Positions 41,301 through 49,790 are shown, counted from the first letter of the stretch. The stretch: 64,000 bases of DNA from SIAF01 sp046152955 (GCA_046152955.1 JBJXGA010000473.1:1-64000); one strand, 5' to 3'. The notes: generated by a model not told the origin, from the letters alone. A program made the numbers and translations.

Positions 41301-42280
41301 TCCGCCGAGCGCGGGACGAGTTGCAGCAACTCGCGCGCGAGCTCAATGAAGACATCGAGCGCAACGCACCGGAGGGACAGAGGTCGCCGACAGCAGCGTC
41401 CAACCGTCCGAACACGGAGGAGACCGAGACCTCCCGTCGCGACAACCGGTCGGGGCGAGGTCGTCCAACGGAATCACGGGATCAGGGGGAACGGACTGGC
41501 CAGAGGGATGGCGAGGGTGACGGCCAAGTTGACGAACGGCGTGATGGTCAGAACGAGTCAGGCGCCTCGCGGACCGGCAACGCCGAGCGTCGCGACAACG
41601 AGTCTCGCGGCGCTGAGGAACGGACTGGCCGTCCCGAGCGCTCCCCCCGCAGCCTCAGCGGCGAGCCACGAATCGGCCGCCAGGGAGGAGAGAATCCCCC
41701 GCGCGGTGGCGAGCGTCCGGAAGCGGAGGGCCAGAACGAGGCATCCCCATCGCGGACCGGCAATGGGGAGCCTCGTGGCGCCGAACCTCGCGGCGCCGAG
41801 CCTCGTAGCACTGAAGAACGGACGGGCCGTCCAGAGCGCTCCCCCCGCAGTCTCAGCGGTGAGCCGACGAACGGTCCCCCCAACGGTGAAAACCCCCAGC
41901 GCGGCGCCGGTCGCCGGGCCGAGGCTCGGAATTCCCCCGCGGCCCCCATCAGCGGCGGGGATTTTCTCGACTGGTCCGATCGTCTCCGCGACGTCGAAGA
42001 AATGGTGAACGATCCCGAGTTGCGCGCCGAGGCGGCGCGGATTCGCGAGCGCGCCCGGAGTGTGCGCGGCGACATGCAGCGGCACTCCAAGCCTCCCCAA
42101 TGGCCGCTCGTTCGCTCGCAGATTGCCGAACCTCTGGCCGAGCTGATGAAACAGGTCTCCGAAGAACTCCTGCGGCGGAATTCCAAGCAGATGGCGGTCC
42201 CGCTCGATCGCGATCCGGTCCCTCCCCGGTATTCCGAACGATCGCGCCAATACTACGAGCGGCTGGGGAGCGGACAATGA
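38390..42280 (+). CDS. Very large DUF4175-like membrane protein
   Basis: 1296 residues from ATG at 38390 with AAGGAAA upstream. Hydrophobic helices lie near 25-45 and 53-70, and another near 145-165. An immunoglobulin-like external part is followed by a long charged helical region from about 520 onward, with coiled coils rich in Gln/Glu/Arg ('QQRQQMQELDLAEEENRYE', 'RLKELQSALQEADSPQRQEE'). At about 1030-1190 is a Gly/Arg/Glu-rich repetitive stretch with repeated 'RTGNGEPRGAE', 'ERTGRPERSPRSLSGEP' units. The C-terminal ~90 residues are helical. It is diverged from, but built like, the 901+205-residue protein at 17183-20506. Member of the MoxR operon; envelope role unknown. Confidence 0.88.
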   Translation: MHDFQLRRELAKVTARCRQLRMWTALGGAWLVAAMIVALLWQGGLLGQDMTSTVLIAGGIALALGVVAGWRALAAAPDSRQVALRIERTFPELESGLLAALDQRPETPGGEYGFLQASVIRQALVHAQWRDWSSVAPARRLAAAIVGQFAALALWLLALWAATARPLPAATDAAAAHSRETTAGAEFAMEIEPGDTQIERGTSLLVLARITGAIPADATLVYAANGEDETRLRMSPSLDDPVFGGRLAQVDRPIAYHVELGDRVSPTYRVEVFEYPRLERVDARLIAPEYTGLEERLIQDVRTLSVVEGTKVVLQCLLNKRVARAAWSESERPEIELVAVAGETPLYEATILCQESRRLTLELVDDAGRRNVVPAQLRIQVVPNQPPQVKLQQPARDLDVSPLEELDVAAQVWDDYGLQRAGLTYSRAGDPPVDVLLVEQASPRERRDLKHTLRLEALQVQPDDLLTYFVWAEDRASDGSIRRTQGDMYFAEVRPFEEIFRQGQAEPGGAPPQGGQPPGGAGQAAAAQQLAELQKEIINATWKLIRRETGAKPTPPIAEDISEVSQSQTAALEQAQGVAEKLNDSQSQAHIGAVLEAMKKAVAHLESARSQPSARPLPTALGAEQAAYAGLLKLRAREHEIVRQQRQQGSPSSAQARSQQQRQQMQELDLAEEENRYETQRLARSESESQQDRETRQVLNRLKELARRQHDLNERLKELQSALQEADSPQRQEEVRRQLKRLQEEQDQILRDTDELQARMDTPENQQRMSDERQQLEEARDQVRRAAQALDQQQVTQAAASGSRAEREFDDLRNEFRKQSSERFRDEVREMLEESRALDQRERELGEQLAREAQPDPAARTLRDGNDREEIATGLAEQRTRLAELVEQMRETIQEAETTEPLLSEKLYDAAREVQNKALDRALEGARQSVARGWLEDARPLEQQAAKGLSDLRQQVERAAESVLGDETEALRRARDELQQLARELNEDIERNAPEGQRSPTAASNRPNTEETETSRRDNRSGRGRPTESRDQGERTGQRDGEGDGQVDERRDGQNESGASRTGNAERRDNESRGAEERTGRPERSPRSLSGEPRIGRQGGENPPRGGERPEAEGQNEASPSRTGNGEPRGAEPRGAEPRSTEERTGRPERSPRSLSGEPTNGPPNGENPQRGAGRRAEARNSPAAPISGGDFLDWSDRLRDVEEMVNDPELRAEAARIRERARSVRGDMQRHSKPPQWPLVRSQIAEPLAELMKQVSEELLRRNSKQMAVPLDRDPVPPRYSERSRQYYERLGSGQ

Positions 42281-44640
42281 TCCTCGCGGAAATCACGCTC
42301 GGAGCGCCGCAATGGCTGGGGACCACGGGTCTGGTCTGCGTCGTGGCGCTGCTCCTGGTGCTCTGGTCGTATGCCCGCGGGGGGCGCGCTCCTGGGGTGC
42401 GGACGGTTTGCGGCCTGCTCAAATGGCTCGGCGTGGTCGCGCTCCTGGCCTGTCTCGTCGAGCCCCTCTGGACCAGCACCCGCCCGCAACCGGGGAGCAA
42501 CCTGTTTCTGGTGGTGGCGGACAACAGCCGCAGTTTGCAGATTGCTGACGGCGCCGGTCAGTCGCCGCGGAGCGAACGGCTCCGCGCGCTGCTGCGGGAC
42601 GATGCAACCTGGCTGACCCGACTCGGGCAGGACTTCGACGTGCGGCGCTTCACCTTTGACAGTCTTGTGCAATCGGTGAATTCGTTTTCTGAGCTGACAT
42701 GGGAGGGGGATGAATCGGCCCAGGGGCAGGCGCTGGCGACGCTTGCCGAGCGCTTTCGCGATCGTCCGGTCGCTGGAATCCTGCTGTTGTCGGATGGGAA
42801 CGCCACAGATGCTCTCACCGATCGACCGCGGGATCAGTTCCCTCCGGTTTATCCCGTACCGATCGGAGTTGATGGAGGGGTGGTCGATCTGTCGCTCACG
42901 CGCGTCGAGGTGACCCAGACGAATTTTGAAGCAGCACCGGTCACCCTGGCGGCGAGCGTGGAAGGTGTCGGATTGGAAGGGCGCGACACGGGGCTGCTGG
43001 TGCGCGATGCAGCGGGCCTGGAGGTGGAGCGGCGACTGATCGGGAGGCTGGCCACCGGGGAGACCCGCGTGGAACGCTTTCTGTTGCGCCCCGAACACTC
43101 CGGCATCAGCTCATACACGGTGCATGCCTTCCTCAAGGGGGAAGAGGCGTTGATCGAGCATCCCGGCCCTTCGAGCGAAGCGACACTCGCCAACAATCGT
43201 CGGCTCGTGACGGTTGACAGAGGAGGCGGGCCCTTTCGCGTGCTGTATGTGGCGGGGCGCCCCGGCTGGGAATTCAAGTTCATGCGGCGGGCGCTCGATC
43301 AGGATGACGACGTGCAGCTTGTGGCGCTGATCCGCATTGCCCGACGCGAACCCAAATTCTCCTTCCTCGGTCGTCCGGGAGAACGGACGAACCCCCTCTT
43401 TCGCGGCTTCGATCCGCAGCAGGCGGAACAGGCCGAGCAGTACGACCAACCCGTCCTGGTTCGGCTCGGCACACAGGATCGGGAAGAACTGCGCGGTGGG
43501 TTTCCGCAGGCTGCCGAGGATCTGTTCGGTTATCACGCCATCATCCTGGACGACGTCGAGGCGGCGTTTTTTTCGCAGGATCAGCTCTCCCTGATGCAGC
43601 AGTTTGTTAGCCGCCGGGGGGGGGGGTTGTTGATGCTGGGAGGGGTGGAGTCATTTGCCGAAGGGGGATATGGGCGAAATGTCGTCGGCGAAATGCTGCC
43701 GGTCTACCTCGATCGGCGGACCGCGGAGCCGGACCCTGCCGAATCTCCCGAGAGTTATCGCCTGCATCTGACGCGCGAAGGGTGGTTGCAGCCGTGGGTC
43801 CGGCTGCGGGCAAACGAACCGGAAGAAGAATCGCGGCTGGAGGGGATGCCCCAGTTCAATACGGTCAACCGCATCGATGCCATCAAGCCCGGCGCCTCGG
43901 TCCTGGCCGAAGTGACCAGTTCCACCGGAAAAATCCGACCGGCGCTCGTCGTCCAGCCATTCGGTCGCGGGCGCGCGGCGGCGCTCCTGATCGGAGACCT
44001 TTGGCGGTGGCAGATGCGCCGACCGGACCCGGCCACGAGCGATCTGGAGCGCTCCTGGCGACAAATGCTCCGCTGGCTGGTGTCGGACGTTCCGGCGCGG
44101 ATCCAGGTCGAGACCTCGCTCCCCACCACGGGGGGGAGCGCCTCGCGACGGATTCTGGTCCGCGCCCGGGATCAGCGGTTTGAACCGCTGGACAATGCGA
44201 CGGTCACCGTCCGCATCAAAACTCCGGACCAGCAGACGATCGACCTTCCGTTGTCGGCCAGCGAAGAGGGGGTTGGCCAGTATGTCGGGACGTTCCGGCC
44301 GCGCATTCCAGGAGCCTATCGGGGCATGGTCACCGTCGCAGCCGCCGACGGCAGCCCGGCTGGACAGCGGGAATTTGGCTGGGGGACGGACCTGCAAACC
44401 GAGGAATTTCGCCGGTTGACCGTGGATCGCGCGGGGCTGGAGCGTTTGGCGCACGACACCGGCGGCGAAATCGTCGAACCTGACGCGCTGGACGACTTCG
44501 TCAGCAGCCTCACGCATCGCCAGGTTCCCATCCTGGAAACCACGACGCACCCCCTGTGGCACCGTTGGCCGGTGTTCCTGATCGCCATCCTCTGCCTGGT
44601 CGGCGAATGGGGCCTGCGGCGGTGGATTGGATTGCCGTAG
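42277..44640 (+). CDS. Membrane vWA/glutamine-amidotransferase-like protein
   Basis: 787 residues from ATG at 42277, overlapping the previous stop (ATGA). Two membrane helices lie near the N-terminus ('TGLVCVVALLLVLWSYARGG', 'LLKWLGVVALLACLVEPLW'). A vWA-like part is seen in 'LFLVVADNSRSLQIADG' and 'RPVAGILLLSDGNATDALTD', then beta domains. A type 1 glutamine-amidotransferase-like fold follows (~380-620: 'GPFRVLYVAGRPGWEFKFMR', 'GYHAIILDDVEAAFFS', 'RRGGGLLMLGGVESFAEGGY'). One helix ends the protein ('HRWPVFLIAILCLVGEWGL'). Such proteins close the planctomycete MoxR operons. There is no sign of catalytic amidotransferase residues. Confidence 0.88.
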   Translation: MILAEITLGAPQWLGTTGLVCVVALLLVLWSYARGGRAPGVRTVCGLLKWLGVVALLACLVEPLWTSTRPQPGSNLFLVVADNSRSLQIADGAGQSPRSERLRALLRDDATWLTRLGQDFDVRRFTFDSLVQSVNSFSELTWEGDESAQGQALATLAERFRDRPVAGILLLSDGNATDALTDRPRDQFPPVYPVPIGVDGGVVDLSLTRVEVTQTNFEAAPVTLAASVEGVGLEGRDTGLLVRDAAGLEVERRLIGRLATGETRVERFLLRPEHSGISSYTVHAFLKGEEALIEHPGPSSEATLANNRRLVTVDRGGGPFRVLYVAGRPGWEFKFMRRALDQDDDVQLVALIRIARREPKFSFLGRPGERTNPLFRGFDPQQAEQAEQYDQPVLVRLGTQDREELRGGFPQAAEDLFGYHAIILDDVEAAFFSQDQLSLMQQFVSRRGGGLLMLGGVESFAEGGYGRNVVGEMLPVYLDRRTAEPDPAESPESYRLHLTREGWLQPWVRLRANEPEEESRLEGMPQFNTVNRIDAIKPGASVLAEVTSSTGKIRPALVVQPFGRGRAAALLIGDLWRWQMRRPDPATSDLERSWRQMLRWLVSDVPARIQVETSLPTTGGSASRRILVRARDQRFEPLDNATVTVRIKTPDQQTIDLPLSASEEGVGQYVGTFRPRIPGAYRGMVTVAAADGSPAGQREFGWGTDLQTEEFRRLTVDRAGLERLAHDTGGEIVEPDALDDFVSSLTHRQVPILETTTHPLWHRWPVFLIAILCLVGEWGLRRWIGLP

Positions 44641-44735
44641 TGCGAACTCCGGCAACCGATCCGTCGGCTGCATCACCGAATGCCAAACACAGACCCCATC
44701 CGACTTGACCGGATTGAATTATTCTGCCGGATTGG

Positions 44736-44813
44736 CTAACGCGGATTGGTTATGCATCGGGGCTGACGAGCAGCGCCTCGATCGGGAACGAATGTCGATG
44801 AGTTCCTTTTCAT
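44736..44813 (-). pseudogene. mazF: Remnant of a MazF-type toxin
   Basis: An ATG at 44813 overlaps the mazE stop (ATGA), exactly where a toxin should begin. It reads 'KRNSSTFVPDRG', matching the usual MazF start (about YVPDRGDVVWLDF), and then changes to unrelated codons with a stop at 44736. In the next frame, directly after the break, 'EALLVSPDA' resembles the MazF block 'PALVLSPDAYN' and is then cut by TAA. The core in between is missing. So an internal deletion with frame change destroyed the toxin. The rest of 44641-44735 shows nothing. Confidence 0.55.
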
Positions 44814-45052
44814 TCGGTCACCTCGCGCCCGACATCCGGACCGAAATCGGTTTCACTGTGCAACTGCGATGGCTTGCAGTTCTTGAGGAGTCGTTCCAGA
44901 CTGAGCTTGTTCGGCCGGGAAGGGCGCACTACCAATTCTCCCTTGCGAACTCGGAGCTCAACCGAGGTTCCTTCACGCACTTCCAACTCACCGGCGAGCG
45001 CTTGAGGAATTCGGATCGCCAGACTGTTACCCCATTTTTGCACCTTCGGCAT
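44810..45052 (-). CDS. mazE: MazE-type antitoxin (AbrB/SpoVT fold)
   Basis: 80 residues from ATG at 45052, with AGGAG upstream. The N-terminal swapped-hairpin DNA-binding fold is clear: 'MPKVQKWGNSLAIRIPQALA', 'LEVREGTSVELRVRKGELVV'. The C-terminal tail ('YxLxxLL'-like 'LSLERLLKNC') is the usual toxin-binding part. Its promoter and operator are recognisable at 45071-45114. The toxin gene that should follow is only a remnant, so this is an orphan antitoxin. It may still control its own promoter or neutralise a related toxin. Confidence 0.88.
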   Translation of the reverse strand: MPKVQKWGNSLAIRIPQALAGELEVREGTSVELRVRKGELVVRPSRPNKLSLERLLKNCKPSQLHSETDFGPDVGREVTE

Positions 45053-45070
45053 CTCTTGACTCCTGTTCGG

Positions 45071-45114
45071 GTGTAGATACAAAGAATCTACACACTGCCG
45101 CGCGCCCTGGTCAA
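45071..45114 (-). promoter_or_regulatory. mazE promoter with operator palindrome
   Basis: On the minus strand TTGACC (45114-45109) and TAGATT (45090-45085) are 18 bases apart. The perfect inverted repeat GTGTAGAT-7 nt-ATCTACAC (45071-45093) covers the -10 and the start of transcription. MazE antitoxins repress such palindromes, alone or with toxin, so autoregulation is likely to be preserved. Confidence 0.6.
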
Positions 45115-45266
45115 GGTGAATCACCATTTCCTACGACTGGCTGACTGCAACGCCCCAATATGCCTGACCGAGACCAACATTCCGCCATCTCAGCATGAAG
45201 GGCATAACCCTGTGACGATTCCTGGCGACTTGATGCCTCCTGAATTCGCCGATCGCATGCGCCCCG

Positions 45267-46958
45267 TTACCGGTTCCCGGTGCGTGGCTGCCGCGCGTTC
45301 CGCTGCAACTGGACTTCTCGCAAGGCGGCGGCCGCCGGCGCGTCTTGCGGACGCAATTTCAGCGCCTGTTCATACTGCTCGCACGCGCGGTCGAGTTCTT
45401 CCTGCTGGCGGAGCAATGCTCCCAGCCGGACATGGGCGGCAAACCGATCCTCCGGCAGCTTAGCGGCGGCGAGCCCCGCCTCGTAACAGGCGCCCGCTTC
45501 GTCCAACTCCTGGAGCCGCTGGTGAATCTCTCCCAACAAAAGGTGTCCCTGGACGTAGCCGGGGTGTTTCTCGAGGAGGTCGGTCAATCGGCGCTGGGCC
45601 TCGTCAGTCCGGCCGACGTTATCGAGCATCGATGCATACCGGGATTGCGACACCAGATCGCTGGGAACGATCCGGACGATGTTCTCATACCACTGAAAAT
45701 GCGCTTCCCCCGGCCAGACCCGCTGCGCCTGACCGGGAGGCGGGGGAGTGGAGGCTTCGGATTCCGCCAGCGTCAGCCAGGTCACCAGCCCCACAAAGGG
45801 AGCCCATTTCACCAAATGCGTCAGTTCACCCCAGTCCATTCGAACTTTGGTTGAGGTAGAAGCCCCCTCGGTCAATCCCAGCCCCGCTCGGATCGATTTC
45901 TCCCGCACTTTCCAGATGAAGCCGTCGTAATAGAAATGGAGCAGGGTCGAGGCCCAGACAAAGCCCATCAGCGCCCGCTTCCAGGTTTCGGATTCCAGCT
46001 CCTTGCCGAAGTAGCTGATCCAGCCGTAGGCCAGCACCATCCCCATATAGGCCAGGAGCATCGCCGGGCTGCGGCGGAAGAGAAACCGCATGAACGAGCC
46101 GACCGCCGGGTTCGTTTCCGCGCGCCTGCGATTGAACAGCCAGACGATCGCCAGGTACTGGACATCGTGAAAGATCTCGAAGAGCGCCACCCCCAAGAGG
46201 ATGTTGTCGACGTACACCATCGCGAACCACCAGAAGCCGATCCCCCCCGCCAGCATCAGCAACTTGTTGGGATTGGGACGGGGACCGATCCGCCATTGCC
46301 GGACGAAATTGAAGGCGAATGCGACCAGGACGACGAGCGCTCCCCCCCACCACAGCGTGCGAGACCAGTCGATTGCTGCCGGGGGAATCAAAGGCCCTCC
46401 CGCCGAGTACCAGGCCGAAACAATCCGCACGACCATTCCGTCGGACGAGATCAGCCCGGCGCCAAACCACATCAGGCACATCAGCCAATCCAGCGGCGCC
46501 GTCCAGCGCGCGTTCGAACCAACCTTGGCGTCGTAGATCCGCACGAACCCGTAGACTTGCATCAAGCCATGCCAGAAGCCCCACAACAGCAGAATCAACA
46601 GCATGCTGCTCAGGTGATGCTGTGAGAGTGGAATACAGACCGCCAGGAGGAACAGTGGCGCCAGAATGAACCGCAGCCGAAACCGGCGAAACAGTTCCCG
46701 ATCGCCGTAGGCCCGCAGCATTCCCGGAAGGTGATGCCCCAGCGCGCCGAACGCCGCCACCAGCACCGACAGCGTCTCGACCGACAGCCCGAACCAGGCG
46801 GATCGGAGCAAGACCATCACCAGCGGCACGATCACCAACGGAGTGGCGACAAACAGCGCCAAATCCCCCCAGGAATTGAGAATCCAGCGACTGGAGGGGG
46901 ATGGGGGGCGCCCCCCCAATGGCGGGGTCGATGGCAGTGAATTGCTCGTGGCAGACAT
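45267..46958 (-). CDS. Polytopic membrane protein with C-terminal TPRs
   Basis: 563 residues when started at ATG 46958 ('MSATSNSLPS'); an earlier start at 47033 is possible. About ten hydrophobic helices fill residues ~28-400 ('LALFVATPLVIVPLVMVLL', 'LILLLWGFWHGLMQVYGFVR', 'LLMLAGGIGFWWFAMVYV', 'VALFEIFHDVQYLAIVWLFN'). Histidines in 'WGFWHGLMQ', 'FEIFHDVQYLAI' and 'STLLHFYYDGFIW' are conserved-looking and could bind metal. The C-terminal ~120 residues hold TPR units ('GRTDEAQRRLTDLLEKHPGY', 'GACYEAGLAAAKLPEDRFAA'). I do not recognise the family; a membrane enzyme or assembly factor is possible. Confidence 0.78.
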   Translation of the reverse strand: MSATSNSLPSTPPLGGRPPSPSSRWILNSWGDLALFVATPLVIVPLVMVLLRSAWFGLSVETLSVLVAAFGALGHHLPGMLRAYGDRELFRRFRLRFILAPLFLLAVCIPLSQHHLSSMLLILLLWGFWHGLMQVYGFVRIYDAKVGSNARWTAPLDWLMCLMWFGAGLISSDGMVVRIVSAWYSAGGPLIPPAAIDWSRTLWWGGALVVLVAFAFNFVRQWRIGPRPNPNKLLMLAGGIGFWWFAMVYVDNILLGVALFEIFHDVQYLAIVWLFNRRRAETNPAVGSFMRFLFRRSPAMLLAYMGMVLAYGWISYFGKELESETWKRALMGFVWASTLLHFYYDGFIWKVREKSIRAGLGLTEGASTSTKVRMDWGELTHLVKWAPFVGLVTWLTLAESEASTPPPPGQAQRVWPGEAHFQWYENIVRIVPSDLVSQSRYASMLDNVGRTDEAQRRLTDLLEKHPGYVQGHLLLGEIHQRLQELDEAGACYEAGLAAAKLPEDRFAAHVRLGALLRQQEELDRACEQYEQALKLRPQDAPAAAALREVQLQRNARQPRTGNR

Positions 46959-47168
46959 GCCGTGTGAACTGATCGGGACGAAACCTGCCGGTCGGCGACA
47001 GGAGTCAACCGCGTTGACGATGCCGGCCGGCAAAATACTCTGCGACGCCTCAATCCGGGCGTCTGTGTCAGACTATCCAGCCCCTGCACCCCGTGCAAGC
47101 GGCTGGGAGATGGCCGCGGGCAGGAGTCGTTTGTGATTTTTGTGAATGCTCGAACGCTTCGGCGTTCT

Positions 47169-48104
47169 TCAGGGGTCGATCGGTATCAGAAAGAGATCAT
47201 GCTTGCCCCCCTGTTCGGCGGCATAGACCAGGTGGCGACTGTCGGGGAGCCAATCCGGATAGTCGTCGCGGTCGGGAGATCGGGTGACCCGTCGCACCCG
47301 CGCGCCGTCGGCATCCATGACGTACACCTCGGCATTTCCATCGCGATGGCTGGTGAAGGCGATCTGTTTGCCGTCTGGAGAAAACCGCGGGCGAATGTCC
47401 TGGCCGGGACTGTCGGTCAACCGCTGCAAGCTGCTCCCGTCGATGGCCATCGTATACACCTCGAAGTCCCCCTCACGGCTCGATGAAAACGCCATCTGGC
47501 GACCATCCGGAGAGAATGCGGGCCAATTGTTGATCCCTGTCGAATCCACCAGCGTCTCGCGCTGTGTGCCATCGGGCCGAACGGCGAACAGCATCTGGCG
47601 ACCTCCCTCGGCGAAGGAATAGACGACGCGCGAGTGATCCGGGGCGATGGCGGGGCTGCGCATCCCCGAAAACCCCGGCCCTGGCGGGATGTCGGCCAGA
47701 ACAGCTCCCGTTTCGCTCTGGACCACCAGGTTGACCCGCAATGTCCCCGACGTCCGCAGAAAGGCGAACATCTTCCCATCGGATGAAAACGCCGGTTCGA
47801 ATTCCGAGGTCTTGGCGTCGGCATGTAAGGGCCGCGTCGTGCGGTCGGCCACCGTCAGTTTCATCAGCCGATAGAGCGTCGGATCGGCAAGCTCGGTGTA
47901 AACGATCTCGCGACCCGCGGCGCAAACCACCGGGCTGCATTTGAACCGGCCATCGGATGTCAGACGCACTGGTTCGGCGCCATCCAGAGCGCGACAGTGC
48001 GCGAAGCACCCGGACAACGCCCAGCAAACAACCGCGCTCAGCCGGAACTTACCAAGGCGCCGCACCAACACTCGACAGGCAGCAAAACTACAGCAGGCCA
48101 TCAA
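47169..48104 (-). CDS. TolB-like (PD40) beta-propeller protein
   Basis: 311 residues with a probable signal or lipoprotein-like leader (~20-40). PD40/WD40-like blades repeat: 'FEPAFSSDGKMFAFLRTSGT', 'SPAIAPDHSRVVYSFAEGGR', 'WPAFSPDGRQMAFSSSREGD', 'RPRFSPDGKQIAFTSHRDGN', 'YPDWLPDSRHLVYAAEQGGK'. The propeller resembles the C-terminal part of TolB but lacks its N-terminal domain. It presumably binds other proteins in the periplasm. Its 3' end lies 134 bp from the membrane TPR gene, and it overlaps the end of the DUF1501 gene by 17 bases, which suggests co-transcription. Confidence 0.85.
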   Translation of the reverse strand: MMACCSFAACRVLVRRLGKFRLSAVVCWALSGCFAHCRALDGAEPVRLTSDGRFKCSPVVCAAGREIVYTELADPTLYRLMKLTVADRTTRPLHADAKTSEFEPAFSSDGKMFAFLRTSGTLRVNLVVQSETGAVLADIPPGPGFSGMRSPAIAPDHSRVVYSFAEGGRQMLFAVRPDGTQRETLVDSTGINNWPAFSPDGRQMAFSSSREGDFEVYTMAIDGSSLQRLTDSPGQDIRPRFSPDGKQIAFTSHRDGNAEVYVMDADGARVRRVTRSPDRDDYPDWLPDSRHLVYAAEQGGKHDLFLIPIDP

Positions 48105-49431
48105 TCACCTGCCCTCCGGCGAGCACGTTCATTTCCGCGCGGGCCTGGGTATCGATCCCGGCCAGCTCGGCGATCGTCGTCCCGACCATCAGCGGGGTGA
48201 TCGGCGTCCCGCGCGGCGTCTCCCCCAGGCGGTCGCTGGTTCCAATCACGCGCCCCGGCTGGACGCCGCCGCCGGCCCAGATGGAGAAATAGCAGGGAGG
48301 CCAGTGGTCGCGCGCCGCATTGGGGGTGATTTTGGGAGTGCGGCCGAATTCCCCCATCATGACGACCAGCGTCGTATCAATCAGTCCGCGGTCGTAGAGG
48401 TCGTCCAGCAAGGCCGAAAACGCCCGGTCGAGAATTGGGCAATGCTGATCCTGGAGCAGTTCAAAATTGTACAAATGCGTGTCCCATCCAAACTCGAAGC
48501 CGGGATTGATCGCTTCGGGATGCCGGCTGTAATTCAACTGGATATAGGGAACTTCCGCTTCGACAAGTCGCCGGGCCAGGAGGCTGCTCTGGCCGAACAC
48601 CGAGTAACCGTAACGGCCGCGGGTCTCTTCCGATTCGCGGGTCAAGTCGAACGCCTGGCGGGCGGTCGGGGTGAGGAGCAGATCGTAGGCCGACTGAAAA
48701 TTGCGATTCCAGGAACCAAATCCCGCGGCTTCGAGCCGACGGGGAACGGTATCGATCTCGCGCAGGAGGGTCGTGCGGTCTCGAATCCGTACCGGGTTGA
48801 GTCCATCCATCACTTGCAGCGCGGGGATTTCGACTCGTCCTTCGGCCGAACAGCCCACGAGGATCGGATCGCAGGCCGCCGACAACGTTCCTCCCCCGTA
48901 GCCTTCGATGCGCCGGCCGCTATCCGCCAGAACTCCGCGCGTCAGGGACAAAAAGGGGGGGAGATGGCCAAGCTGCCCGCGATATTTCGCCACAATCGAC
49001 CCGAAATTCGGTTGGACGGGAGCCGGATTTTCCTTGAAACCGGTGAGGGCCATCGTGCCGCCATCGGGATGTCCCGGTTCGGTCGTGCTGTGGGTGCGGA
49101 TGATGGAGTAGCGATCGCTGCGATCGGCGATCCTGGGAACCAGTTCGGTGAAGCGCAGCCCCGGCGTGCGCGTGGAAATCGCGTGAAACGGACCGCGATA
49201 CGCCGCGGGAGCATCCGGCTTGGGATCGCACGTGTCGAGGTGGCTGGGCCCTCCCCAGAGGAACACGAAGATGACTGATTTGGCGCTCGGCGCCCGGCGC
49301 TCCACCGCGCGAGCCGTTCCGCGTGACAGTCCCAACCCCAACCCACGGGGAGCCGACGCCGCCAGCCGCAGCAACGACCGGCGGCCGATCGTGCCGCAGG
49401 TGCGTGTCGAAATGTTCCCAACGTCAATCAT
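48088..49431 (-). CDS. DUF1501 family protein (intact copy)
   Basis: 447 residues with a twin-arginine-like leader ('CGTIGRRSLLRLAASAPRGL'). The DUF1501 core is complete: 'SVIFVFLWGGPSHLDTCDPK', 'RYSIIRTHSTTEPGHPDGGT', 'RRIEGYGGGTLSAACDPIL', 'VPYIQLNYSRH', 'WDTHLYNFELLQDQHCPIL' and 'TTLVVMMGEFGRTPKITP'. Such proteins are exported and have an alkaline-phosphatase-like fold; the substrate is unknown. The start lacks a strong ribosome site. Its ATG overlaps the stop of a truncated DUF4365 frame (ATGA at 49428-49431), a junction formed by the duplication at 49439. A decayed second copy lies at 61246-61621. Confidence 0.9.
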   Translation of the reverse strand: MIDVGNISTRTCGTIGRRSLLRLAASAPRGLGLGLSRGTARAVERRAPSAKSVIFVFLWGGPSHLDTCDPKPDAPAAYRGPFHAISTRTPGLRFTELVPRIADRSDRYSIIRTHSTTEPGHPDGGTMALTGFKENPAPVQPNFGSIVAKYRGQLGHLPPFLSLTRGVLADSGRRIEGYGGGTLSAACDPILVGCSAEGRVEIPALQVMDGLNPVRIRDRTTLLREIDTVPRRLEAAGFGSWNRNFQSAYDLLLTPTARQAFDLTRESEETRGRYGYSVFGQSSLLARRLVEAEVPYIQLNYSRHPEAINPGFEFGWDTHLYNFELLQDQHCPILDRAFSALLDDLYDRGLIDTTLVVMMGEFGRTPKITPNAARDHWPPCYFSIWAGGGVQPGRVIGTSDRLGETPRGTPITPLMVGTTIAELAGIDTQARAEMNVLAGGQVIDGLL

Positions 49432-49790
49432 TCCAGAGTTTGCGGCGAGAGATCAATCGATCTAATGAAGCATCGCTTCGACGGCTCATGAACGCCAACC
49501 AAGTACTTTGGCCCCGGCAACTCTGCCAGTCGCAGGCGCAGGCACCTCGTCTGCGACAAACGGACTTCAATCGACGTTGCTGACAACGGATTCGCCGTCG
49601 CCTTGACTTGAACGAAAAAAAACCCTTTGGCTCCCCAAAGATTCACGAGAAAATCGACATCCGGGCACTTTTCTTCCAGGAAGTAGGGGCGGAAAAGCGG
49701 ATGCGAGAATTCCTTGTAATCAGTAGCCGCGATTTAGAACAACTGCTCACCTCGGCTCCCGACAACATCAGTCATTTTCCGCTGCGGCAT
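49428..49790 (-). pseudogene. Broken DUF4365 gene (left copy)
   Basis: This is the counterpart of the intact gene at 62175-62645. It keeps the start (ATG 49790), the 'HPLFRPYFLEEKCPDVDFLV' part, and 'LWGAKGFFFVQVKATANPLS'. A codon at 49734-49736 is TAA where the right copy has TAT (Tyr). The C-terminal third is lost, since after 'DLSPQT' the frame runs into the start of the DUF1501 gene. There is also a 6-bp insertion in the 'RLRL' stretch. Loss of function is nearly certain. Confidence 0.85.
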
